Assembly: GCA_030762175.1 (NCBI GenBank)
Contig: CM060833.1
Location: 155,803,501 to 155,867,500 of the forward strand
Origin: Metallyticus violacea
Lineage: Eukaryota > Arthropoda > Insecta > Mantodea > Metallyticidae
Length of the DNA: 64,000 nucleotides
Reading direction: 5' to 3'
In this document: piece after piece, positions 1 through 13,000 of the stretch
Layout: every line of letters starts with the position of its first letter
How positions within the stretch are numbered: position 1 is the stretch's first letter
Notes under the pieces: model-generated
The model's database searches: none
What the model was told of the DNA's origin: nothing
The model's input: the letters and a program-made list of their open reading frames with translations, nothing else
Program-made: the position numbers and the translations under genes

Positions 1-848
1 AGTGAAGTTTCCTCAGATCCTAGAAACAGTGCAAGCAATTAGTACCTACTCATACAACTAGAGAATAATACAGGCTAAAATGTAAATATAAATGTTATTT
101 ACATAAGTGTTATACTTATGTAGTGAAAGATGAAGGTAAATCATTCATTTACTAATGAGTGGAGTATATATTAAAAAATAACAAAATAGCAAATCTTTTT
201 CAGTGTGTAATCAAATACCAGTGCATTATATCAATTTTATTTCTATAGGCACAAGAATTTTAAAGCCCCACTTTGGATATTAACAACAATTGGGCTAATT
301 GTAACTTTCAAACATTGTCGTGGAACATTTTTTGTGACCTTTTCAATGGTTAGCTGCTTTTGCATTTCATTTATATATTAGGAGACCAGAAAGGGAAAAC
401 AATTCTTGTACTCAGTGACTCAGCTACAGTAAGCCAATCTTGTGCATACATAAAGCCAAGGCCACAGGGACAGGATTTTCATGGGTTACTCTGTATCTAT
501 TTTAGATGACTTCCAAGAAAGAAAAAAATTAGGACTTTTTGTCTTTGAAAGTAAAAATACATGTTATAGTAAGTAGAAAGGGATCATACAATTCTGAGAT
601 GCAACATGAGCTATGTGAGTAAAAATATGAAATAGATAAACAGAAGGCAAAGATATTGGATTGAGAAAAAGAAATATAGCACAATAGATATGAAAGGGAC
701 TTTTTTTATACTACAATCAACGTAATCTTTGGATTCATTTTATATGTGAATTATATGATGATAAATAAAGAAAATAAGTAAATATAACCATTGCCTGTAA
801 GTAATATGACTACTGATAAATATTTCTGGAGAGTTACAGTAAACTTAC
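1..848. other. Intron of the DPP-like gene, no other feature seen
   Basis: AT-rich sequence downstream of the last visible exon. Stop-dense in all frames; no repeat or motif recognised. Confidence 0.6.
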
Positions 849-1043
849 TCTGTAACCTCCAATTGATCTGCAACTTCCACTGTTCCTAGTCGCATGTACA
901 CTTCATGAAGCATCTGGTATCCTTGGCCACCAGAACCTCGCCCATCAATTTGGGCCACAATGAAGTCTCTGTTACCAGATAGATATGTATTCCAATCCAA
1001 TTTCCACCTTTCTGTGACTAGTTGTGTTCCTGGTCCACCATAA
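849..1043 (-). CDS. DPP-like gene, visible exon 11 (hydrolase domain start)
   Basis: 195 bp, with a tttatag acceptor. It encodes YGGPGTQLVTERW, WNTYLSGNRDFIVAQ, DGRGSGGQGYQMLHEVYMRLG, and VEVADQLEVT plus two bases before gtaagt. The DGRGSG..G strand-turn and the 'RLG..EV.DQ' helix are typical of the S9B hydrolase core. The nucleophile-elbow exon would follow to the left of position 1. Confidence 0.94.
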
Positions 1044-4000
1044 CTATAAAAGATTATGAAAATGCATTTCCAAAATATTTTCCTCTTTATACTGAAAATT
1101 ATGAATTTTTAGTTATATACATGTAGCACTTACTATTTTTGTACAGTTAAATACTTACACCTGCACTACCAATGGGTAGCGAGTTATTTCTTCTTCCCTG
1201 AGTCCAGGGGGTAAATGCAATCTTACTTGGGCATGATACCCTCCTGAAATTTGTACTGGAAAAGTCTTCACTTGTGGCAAAGCCATTTTGGAAGCTTTCT
1301 CCAAAAGCCTTGTGTTATTTTGGAGGGTTGCCAGCAGTTTTGGTACTTGTCCCTTTGTGGCATATAGCTGAACTGTTGGTACCCCAGGTCCAAGACATTC
1401 CAAAACAAAGTAGTTTAATCCAGGACTAAAAATAACATTGTGATAGAGGCAAGGTCGCACCAAAATTTCCATTGCATCCCAGCGCTGACGTTGCTTTCCT
1501 GTAAAATGAACAGTATTTCAATTTGATATTGGTATATATGTATTTCAGTCACAGAACATGCTCAAACATCTAGGAAAGAAATAACAGCCCTATTAACCAA
1601 GCTACTAAACAACTGAAATAAAATAAATTACATGTTTTGTTCAAAGATTAGGTAATATGTCTTTGCCAAGGTAAGATTCAGGTACATAATCACTAGTCTT
1701 ATCATTGTTACTTGTAGCTGTTCCTGGCCTCCCATCAGTTACAGGATAGTTAATGTAATCAGTAATAAGCAATGTTGCAGCAATGTTTGGTAAAAACTCA
1801 AGTCTCTCTCGGACAGCAGTAAGGCGAGCTGGCAAAGTCAAATAATACATGCTAAATGCTCCCGGGAATGTAAGTGAAAAGGGATGGTTACCCCTCAGAA
1901 GGGAAGCTGTCTAAAGATAGCGTGTGAAAGCACCTGATGTAGCGTTATGGGGCATTGGCCTTAACGAATAGTCTCCATGCGAAGTTATCTTCGAACGAAT
2001 GGTAAAATGGTAAAATAATGTAGCGAGTAGGATGACAGATAAGTGACGTAAGCAGTAGTCTATAAGTGAGGCTAACACAGAAAAGGCGCGAAACCCAGCG
2101 TCAGTTTTCTGTGGTGAGATCAGTTCTCCATCGAATATTTAAGGAACAGACACTGCAACAAAATCGGGCATTCTAGGATCCTCGATGCACCAGCCCCGTG
2201 CGGCGATTGCATCGCCAGGCAGTTTTATGCAGTCACGTCTTGGAATCTTCAGTGCTCCAACTCCGTGCGGCTGCTGCTCTGCCCGGCAGTCCAAGGAAGA
2301 ACGGCCTAAGTCCGCGGTATAGAGTCAGGTACCACCGAGAACCCATCATCATTATCACGCGAGTTACTCTATGGAACTACTTTCCCGCATTGAAATAGCA
2401 CCACAGCAGCATTTTCTTTGTATTCAGCACCATTTGCCGAACATAACATATCTACATGTCTGCCAAACTTCCATTGCCCAATGGTTCGACCTAAGAGAAA
2501 GCCCAGGTATTCATGGGAGAGCGAATAAACTACATTAGCTAGGGAATAACGCATTATTTATTGTCGTCTTCCCCATTTAATTCCCTAACTCAGTCCCTTC
2601 AAGTTTTAGCTTCCAAAATTCAGCGAAACACCGTGAAGATCAACTAGACGAGGAGTAATTGGTGGTCTGCAGCATCTGTTTTGAGAATTGCGATCAGCCG
2701 TCACAATTAACTAACCATCTCCAATACAACCCGATTACAGTCACAGCCTCCATCCCCTACACCAATCAATTTCACAACTATAGTATGAGAGGAAATGGTA
2801 AAGGGCATTTTTAGAAACAAAATTTACCAAGCATAATTAATAATACTCTCTAAATATTGTAAATGATATGTTTTTATTTATTTATCAATATTATAATGTA
2901 TTATGTGACAAAATCTTATAGAGTGTGGTTGCTAGAGATATAGTGTCATCATTATTATAGTCATAAAAAGATAAATAAATCATTTTCATACAGCAATCAT
3001 TGTAGAATTGGTCAAAATGCATATATTAACAACAATGGCAGTTTTTTAAGGTGAGCTACACCCCCTTCCCCCCATTAGGACCAGCCTGAGAGAATGTATG
3101 CATTTAATGCCTTTGTTAGAATGTAGTTCATGTTTGTGGATTTCAAGCTGAAAATATTACTTTGACTTGAACTAGATTGTCTAGTGCCATATGCCCTTGC
3201 TCCTTGCTTCAATAATTGTCCGCCGTGCGGCCTGTTTGCCTCTCTGCACCTGACAGTACCAATGGCATTCGTTTCAATCAAAGCTCTTGATACCATTTCT
3301 CCCTCTTCATCACGCATTACATACACCAGACTGGGATGTCCATCAGGTTTGTAGTTGTTACAACTTACAAAACAAAACACGTGGGGTACCGTGGTGTAAC
3401 ACTTTCAGTGAACTCTGATAGGTGAGTTAAATATAAGTTCAATTTAATGTAGTTTTTGTATGGATGGCAAATACAATAATGGAGGCTAATAAGATCTGTG
3501 AGAAGTTCTTAAAACCATTGAAATTTAGTAATTTAACACTGAATGAAAAGTTAAAAGCACATGGACGTCCTACTCTTATGTTAAAAATTTGTTAGTGTGC
3601 AACAGTAGACAAAAACAACACACTAGAACTTTTAATCATGATATTCATAACAATTTTGATAGGTTTTGTGGCTGTGAAGTTCAAAATGCACTTTTCTGTT
3701 TTCCATGTCTTATCTTTGGGATTTTTGGTGACGCTTCAAATACGGCTTGGACTGATAAATGGAGTGTCCAACTTAAAGACTTTATGAAAAAATTCACAAC
3801 ACACGCAAAATCTGGAAAGTACATTCTTTAACCGTGCTCTTCTAGGATCGTTTGATGTTCCATGTGGGTTTAAGTATCGCTTACCAAGACTCAGTCTTGC
3901 GACACAACAGTGAAGTTCGCAAAAACAGAGAAGCATTGTCCAAAATAATAAACTGCATAAATTTTTGTGCCTCAAATGAACTATAACTAAGAGGACACAA

Positions 4001-7000
4001 TGAATTTGAAAATTTGCAAAACCCCGGTATTTTTATCTCCCAAAAGTTACTCTGTAACAAAAATGAAAAAACAGAGAGCATTGACTGAATGCTTTTGATA
4101 AAAAGGACCATTGTGAAAAGCATCCCAAACTTCAACGAAGAAATTTGCTTGCTGTAAATGGCATAAGGAGTTTATGTATAACTGATACCTAAGGTATGTA
4201 ACCATTTCATAATTTTTCTAGCAGCCCTGCAATTTGTAAAAGGCACGAGCCGCCGCTGACTAATAATGTTTTATATCCTCTTTCATGCTATTTTTTTCCC
4301 TGTTATTTGTTGAGCAATGGGAGTATTTTTCTCCCACAACTTTATCAAGGATTATTAATTATACTAAGCACATTAATGTGGTGTGTTCCTTAGCTGCTAT
4401 AAATATGCATAAGTGTGAATATTTTATTCCATGATTGAATATTTTTTATATGTGTATCAGTAATGGTCTTTGATCTAACATTATAAATAGCAGAAATGCT
4501 GAAACTGTTTGACTTCCAAGCTATATTCTTGTATTAGGAAAAGTTTGGAAAATCTACCCTAAATCTTTGATGAGGAAAAGGAACAAATTTTAGTTTTCAG
4601 CAACATTCATTTGAATATGTATATATATATATAACATCATATGCCTAAAATTTTATTTTTATAGAATAGAAGAGTGTGCATGCTTCTTCAACATACTTAG
4701 AACCATTTTTAGCTCTTTTCTCTAGGGGATAGAGAGAGAGACTTTTGCTATGGTAAGTTCTCCTTATCAGTCACATTTAGAGTTGTGGTTGTTTTACTCA
4801 GAAGACAAGTAAAACAACCACAACTCTAAATGCTTCCTTTAAACTTACCAGATTCATGTTGCTAATAAGAATCCATGCTCTCTATGGGTACTTTTCTATA
4901 TACTATGCATGCTCTAATCCCTAGGTCTGCCTTAGGCATTTTAATAAAAAGTTGAGTACTGGATTGCAAGTTTACAAATATTCATGTAAATACTATCTGG
5001 TCTGCAATGTCATTTTCTATGGGTTGATATTGTATTGTACACTTCTTATGATACTGGACTGAATATACTGATTTGTTTTATGCACATGTCTTAATGAGAC
5101 TGCAGTTTGTTTGTTCCTGATTAAAATGCTCTCAAAGTGTTCTTCCTATCATTCATGCATTTTATATTGAGTAGTTTAGCTTGATTTCATTTCAGGAAGA
5201 AAAAAAAAAAGATTGATTTATGTCTTGTGCCTCTTTCCTACCTTCTTATTCTAGATGCTGCTTTCCTTTTGTTTTATGAATGTCCATGGTTCATATGGGT
5301 GGCTGTATTTTTCTATTTATTCTTGTATATGACAGATTTTAGGCAATGCAAAATATCAAGGTTTAGTGTTGTTCCACTTGACATTCCTAGCCAAGCCTTA
5401 TTGTTTCCTGCTGGGATTTTGTTGGTAGTTTTGCCATTTTGAATGTATTTGTTAGCATGTCTATTCTTAGTTACAGGGTTCAAATTAATTTTAAGTATAT
5501 AATGTTAGATATGTTCAAATGAATGTTCCTGAAAATTTAAATTTGTTTCTTTTCCTCAGCAAAGATTTGAGGTAGATTTTTCAAATTGTTCCTTAAACAA
5601 GAATGTACCTTGGGAAGTCAAACTGTTTCTATTTATCATGTCAAGTGAATGATCATTACTGATGCAATTTGAAGGAGAGGGGGGAAAGCAATAATTTTCT
5701 GCCTTTCATCTAAGAATTTCCCAAACTTTTCAAATAAAAATTCCTTCTTTGCCAGAGAAATATTTTTCCCTCATTTAATAAATGTCAGTGTGAAAATGCA
5801 AATTTTAAATTTCCAATGCAATTGTTGAAAAAATCACTTACATTTCTTCATAACAATGTTCTGTGAAGGAATCACCTGCACAATGCTTTGCAGCAGTATA
5901 AATCATCTAACAAGTATTAAGACATTCAACTGAAATGTTTTATTTTCTGTAAGATTCATATTGTTTCTTTATGCCAATTGCTTTTAAGCTGAATACAATT
6001 TAAATATATGCTATGATAATGAGTGCAGTAGTGATTGGTATTTTGTAGTAGTCAGTTGAGTATATCTTTTAAAGAAGGTATGCATTAATAGTTGGTTGAC
6101 AAGCATAAAGTAACAGAATTAAGTGATGCAGGCTATCAGAGCCTCAAGCGTCAAGTAGTAAGGCAGAGGCAGGTAAAACTTCCAGCAATGGAAGGGGGGG
6201 GGGGGCAAGTGTCAGTGAAACAATATAGCGGAAATTGTCAGATTTAGTGTGATAGTCTAATGGGGGATGTATAGACAAAGTAAGATTTGAAAAATGGAAA
6301 ACAATTTGCCCTTGGCTTTCAGCAAACAGTTCTGAAGGTATTATAAGCATCAAATAAAAATAAAAAGTTAAATGATAAAATTAGTGATCACAGGAGGAGT
6401 AAGTTTTAATTGACATGTAAATTGATTTTGAATGAAAAGAAAAAGGGAGCAATTAAAATGTCTCTCTCTGAAGGTTTCAGAAAATGGGAAGAAAATATCT
6501 AGAGAAATTACACGTGACTGCTCATGTTTTTAGAACAGCATATCTCATTTGTAAAGGAAATGAATCATGCTTACTTTTCGAAAATGTTTATGAATTGCAA
6601 GCATTGAACGGATTAAATATTGGAAGTATGCTTCATTCAGATCACACTTGTGCAAATATAGTACAGTTCATTAACAAACATGTTGTCTCTCCTATCAAAG
6701 TGCATAACTGATTCCTGTTGTGATTTCAGCATAGAATGATCTAACAAAGACTGGAAGACCTCTGCATGTGTTTTTGTAGCTCAAAAGATTTGATGCCCTT
6801 TTAACATCTTCAGTATCTTCAAAGTGACACCTTTTAAAGTGTAACTTCAGTTTGGGAACAGATAAATAATTGCAAGGAGGGAGTACAACAAGTGAATGAG
6901 TATGCATATTTGTTTTTCAGCTGAACAATTCCTGTTTAGCTACCGGTTGATGAACTAATGTTTTATCCTGGCATCTGGTGCTGGTTAATCACATCAAATC

Positions 7001-10000
7001 TTCTTTCAAAGGTGTTTCAGAATACTCAAATAAAAAGTCTGGTGACAGTTTGTCTCTCTCTTTTTGAGAGGATTACAATTTAATGCCTCTCATATCAACA
7101 AAGATCTAAAGAGATAATAAATGAATGTTAGATGAAATGAATGCATAAATAAGCCTAGAGTTCACAATACTTAAAATTGGCATTCACCTTTTCAGGGTAT
7201 TGAGAAAAAAATCTTACTTGGGCAATTGACCTTAAAGGCTGTAAACCAGGGGTTTCCAGATTTGAAGGGAGATTATACTGACCACAAGATCAAGAGTTAG
7301 CCTCATTGAGACAAACTCATGATGAATAATTTCCTGTCTGTCACTGAAACTGCCACATTGTCTTCACTTTAGACTTCCAAAAATGTACTTTTTTTGCATT
7401 TGGTGAATCTGTTGCCTTTCATTCAGCATGTGGTGTTTAATTCAAGAAATTTTCATTTTTACAGGCAGTTCAAAGAATGTCTCTTAGTTACTGAACATAT
7501 TCATGTTTTTGATCATCAGACAATGAATGTAACACAAACCAGGAAATTATCTTTTTTTTGCCCAAATCTTCCACAATATTTGATTAATCATCTCCTTGTT
7601 AGAACCAAAGTCATCTGCTATTATTCTCACATTTACTCAACAAATCATCTTTTATGCACTCGCAATGAGTTCCTTGTTATAAAAATAAATTGGACACCCA
7701 AGTTTGGTGTCATCTTTAAACCTTTCTACATCCCTTTTGATTTGTGCATACCACCCAAGCAGCTGTACATGAGATTTACACTTGTCTTACCTATTCCACA
7801 GTCTTAACTGCAATTTGAACATTTCATCCCTTAACAAAACTGAAAATGTTTGAATTTAATAAATAGATTTCATTTTCCCTTATGAGAATTAATTCATAGC
7901 ATAGGGGATTTTAACACTTTCTAAGGAAAAGTAAAAGTTAACAATAATAACTAACAATAATAATTAACTGTTTATCACACTAATATTATAACTACTAAAT
8001 AAGTACATTACTATACACATAATGTTATTGAATGCATCAATGTTATTGAAGAAGTAAAATAATTAATTTGATACAATAGAATAGTAATACAACACCAATA
8101 CAATATAATAGTAATGTAATAATTCACAACAAAGGATCTCTCAACATTTCTGCACCACAAATTCAGATCTCTATATTCAGGTAAACATTAAATAAGAGAA
8201 AATGGAGAATGCAGCCACCAAGCCCTGCTAGTATCACTTCAAAAACAAACAAAAAAAAAAAACAAACAAAAAAACAAAACAGTGTTACATAATTTCAACA
8301 AATTAACTGGCCAAAAAACCGGTTCATCATAGAAGAAAAGATAATCTCCGTTACTGCAGAGAAACTGCAAAGAACCACATCTCTTGAGGAAACATCACAA
8401 ATACAAACCATTGTGGATAAAACAACTAACAGAATTCAAGGAAAAAAGAAAGAGAGAAAGAGATCAAGCAAGTTGCAAACTGAAAAAACAAAATGATTGC
8501 CGGATACAAATAATTTGAGAAAACAATCAGGGGAAAAAAAATTGTGAAAAAAAAATTCTAACATGGAGAAAATAAAAATAAAGCATTGTATCAGCTGCAT
8601 GATTTTTATTGTTGTCAACAATAAAAAATTATATAATAATCTATCTTCCTAAAACATAAAATAATGGCTTCAAACCTCACGAATCAATCAAAAGTGGTCT
8701 TAATTAAGCAACCAGGAATCTACGTATATAACAAACTGAACCAAAACTGCAAATTGCTTAAAATCTAAAAATAGTGACGTTGAAGCTAAATATACAGAAA
8801 TGCTTAAATGAAATCACCTGAAATATATTCAATGAAAATTTGAGCCAGATCTAACATACCTATAGCAAACCTATTATAAAATATAGAAGTAATGCTCTGT
8901 TAATAGTATTAGCTCTATGATTTCCAAAATCCACACAGAATATTCAGGCTCATGGCAGGTGCACTCAAAACCATATCATCACATCTCTTTAAATGTATAT
9001 TAACATCAAAAATGTAACAGCCACTTATATGAACATAAAATCCCTGGAAGACCAGAAGTGCAAATACAAACCACATCAATCAATATAATTGACAAACTTC
9101 TTCATGAGTTTCAGATTAAAAGCTAAAGTAAACCACTTTTATAACCCATCACTAATCCGAAAACCCTCACCTCAGAAGTAGCAGATGTACAGAAACAAAA
9201 TCCTTTCCTGAAGAACTAAGTCAGCTCACACAACAAAAAATAACCAACATGGTTGCATATATATATAACCAATGAACCAATATTAAGTCGAGAAGAAACA
9301 GCTACAGGCATTTATACTATACTTTTCTCCCATGACATATAAGTTGGTATATTTAAACAATCTTTTGGGCAAAAACACAAACATTTTATGCCAATACATC
9401 TGGTGCTCCCTAACTTACAACAAAATAAAAAAAAGTTAAAAATATACAGTAGACTACCCATTTCGCTCGCAGATAAGCGGTCATCTTCTCTCTCTCTGTC
9501 CAACTCTCTCTCATTTTTTACATATAAAACAATTCACCTTTACTGGAGTGATAAATTTCTATCTCCTAATTCTGCACGTAATGTGTCTTTCTGTCTTCCA
9601 CTGAAGTCATTCCTCTGTCCTCAGATTTTTGCACATGATGTATTGAAGCCAAGCTATCTCCCTTCAATATCATTCAGTATTATGACTTGGTGGTGCTGAT
9701 ACTGTGATGCATGTCTCTTTTGAGTTTACAGTGTTGTGTTCCATAGTGCACTTAAAAATGAATGGTTGTAAAATTATTTATAAAGAGGAAGAAAAAATAT
9801 CACACAGCCAATCACTGTCAATATGCTTCTATTGTATACAGAAAATGGTGATTATTTTTCATTTATGGAATTGTTTTTCTATGAAATTTGTGTGCTAAAA
9901 TGAGGAAAAATTGTCTTCAAGCATACAAACAAAATTACTAATTTTTTTCTTTAAAGTGAAACATATGTTTATTATTTTTAAAATTTGTATCACATCAGGC

Positions 10001-13000
10001 ATTTATCTTAAAATGCATTGCAGTGTTTCAAATATATTGATTTTGAAGTGTTCTTTATTTGTCCAATCTGTCAAAGTACTTTTTACCAAACTTCAGGTGC
10101 AAGAAACAAACTTTTATGGGTAAACAATGTATACAGTTTTTTTCACACTAACTCCATTCACTTACATAAATTTTGATAAATTTGGAACATATGTATACAA
10201 CTGTATACATTGTTTATATATATACCACTCCATTGTCAACAGCTTCGTAAGTACACTTATTTGAGTTTTATGGGTAATTCGTGAACTTCGGTAATTCACA
10301 GAAGTTCACACACAAATTACTGTGAATTATTGGGAGTTAGGTGTAATGTATTTCACAAAGGAAAGATAGAAGTAATAGAGAGAATATATTGGTGCTGTAG
10401 CAGATACTCTAACAGCAGCAGTCTGCTCATATACTGGCCCACAGCAGTATATATAACAGCACGTTCATTCTCTTTTCTCTGTGTGTATATGTGGTGCTGA
10501 ATAATAAACATGACTTATGTAAATTTTTCAGATCCAAATGAACTAAATGATTTTTTAATGACTACTCCTATTTGAATTTAACATAAACAGCGCTACCATT
10601 TAAAAATTAAAAGTCCAAAACCTAACTTCTCAATTAAAGAAGTAAGTAAACATCAAACAGGACATTTCATTTCATGGTATAATAGGACTCCTTGACTAAC
10701 TAGGTGTATTGAAAAAAAAGTTTTCCATTGTATGCATTATGTTTGGAGAAAATGACTCAAAATGGTATAAAGACTTGACTTGCTGACTTGAGCGATTTCA
10801 ATAAAAAAAGCAATAAAACACTGGTCTTATAAATATATGCTACATGATGTGACTTTCTAGGAAAGACAAGTGTAGATACCTGAAAACTGCCCGACTTAAA
10901 ATAATTCAATAGAAGCTGTTTTTACCAACAGACAGATACTACAGAAATATTTCAATCTATTATTGAAACAAGAATTAGCATTCTGTGGATATTAAGAAGA
11001 TGAAAGCTCTTCCAATAAATGAAATTATTTAGAGTTTTTGGATTTACTGACTCAAAATGAGACTGTGAAAAGAGAACATTTACAGTTATCTTTAATTCAA
11101 AGGAATATCACCAAATATATAAAATGATCTGATAGGAGTTGGGAATGATGTAATGAAAAAATCATGCATGAAATAAACAACTCTCCCTTTATTTCCATAC
11201 AAGCTGGCAAGACTTTAGATGTAAATTGCAAGAGTCAAATGAGCATAACAACATGATATTGTATGAATGAGAGAATTGAGAACTTTGTGAGTTTTTATGA
11301 TGTTTCTAAGAATGAAACAGCTGCAGGACTATCAGAAACCATATATCAAATTCTTCATAAATAGGAAAGTGTAACATTTATGTAATAATATTTGTTTTAT
11401 GGTAATTTCAACAAGTCTATTTTAACCTTTTTACTGTTTTAAATACACATTAATAAATACTGAAATAAAAGCATACAAATCTACAGGGACCAACAATAAA
11501 CATGATGCTTATTATCAGCACCATCATAATCATTATTATTGTTGTTGTTGGTGCTGCTGCAGACAATATATTCTACTCTTGAGTTTCAGTCATTGTCAGA
11601 AAATACACTAATCACAAAATACATTGATAAAGCAAACAATTTAAAACAAGAACCAATTTCACCGCATATAATAATGGGATATTTCTGTGTATACTATAAA
11701 TATATTCAACTATATTTTACATATACATTTACAATTAATTTATGTTATACATACATTTAACTATCAAGAATTTTTTCAATTCTGTTTGAAAAATTTTCCC
11801 TCTTTGACTTCATTTTTAGCGGCAGTTTATTATAAAAAATGTTACCAATAACTCTTGGATCTCTTTCAGTAGATTTTTGCATTCCCTATAAGGAATGCTA
11901 AGAGAGATAGCCCCCAAATAGTGGAAATGGTATAATGTTGTGCACCTATTTATAAGATAGAGCTAATATATTAAATATAAAAATGAAAGGCAAAGTGGAG
12001 GAGCAAATTCTAGTTTCAAGACAAAGTTGAAAGTTTTTGACACTGTATTTGTCCATTAAGCTATAATAAGTGTTTATAGTTAAAGAAAGATACCAGAACA
12101 TATTTGCTGCATGAGAATTAGACATACATATTCTGCAGGACTGTCAGAAATCATTTGATATTCAATATAGATATAGGTACCATTATTAAGTGAATAAATT
12201 GTTGTTAGAAAGCTGTATATATTGGAGTGATAATATATCCTATTAGCTTCTGAAACATATCCAGTGTTATGTAAGTAAATGGAGTTAGTGTGTATCATTA
12301 TTAGTTAAGGTACATGTAGGTTTTTCACTAGTTTCAAGGCATTTAGCATATATTTTGGCAAAAAAACTAAATAAGAACTTGAAAATCTTCAAAGAGAGCA
12401 CCGTTATACTGCCTTTGTGAACTCCAGTGATTTAATTTTCATACCCTCCATATATGCATGTATGAACAATACTGTACAATAAAAGCAAAATTAATGTAAT
12501 CAACTTGTCCACACTAACTCCATTTACTTACATTACACTAGGAAATGTTTCAGAAATGCTTGCTCCCATCATCAGCTGTTGACAGACTGCTGCTACTCAA
12601 ATTGGCTGGATCCCAAGATGTTTTTGTGGCGATCTCTACTGGTTTTAATAGGAACTTGCTGAGTTCATCCATGGGTGGAACATCAATGATGAATTCAGCA
12701 AGCTCCTACCAGAACCAGCAGAGACCACCACAAAAATACCTTGGGATCCAGCCACAAATTGGAGTAGCAGCAGTTGGTCAACAACTGATGATGGAAGCGA
12801 GTGCTTCTGAAATATGTCCCAGTGTTAAGTAAGTAAATGGAGTTAGTGTGAACAAATTGATCACATTAGTATAGGATATATTACCATTCCAATGTCTACA
12901 GCTTTGCAAGCATATGTTTGCTTTCTTAAAAGATAGTACACACATATTTGACATGTTTTAAAAACATTTTAACTTATTTGCTGTTCTGGAAGATTTCTGA

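Noticed and set aside
7394..7807. 137-codon plus-strand frame
   Set aside because: Composition follows AT-rich intron DNA, no domain or splice support; I could not recognise any family.
12545..12832. 95-codon plus-strand frame
   Set aside because: It spans the foldback element and its two halves are reverse complements; no family motif.
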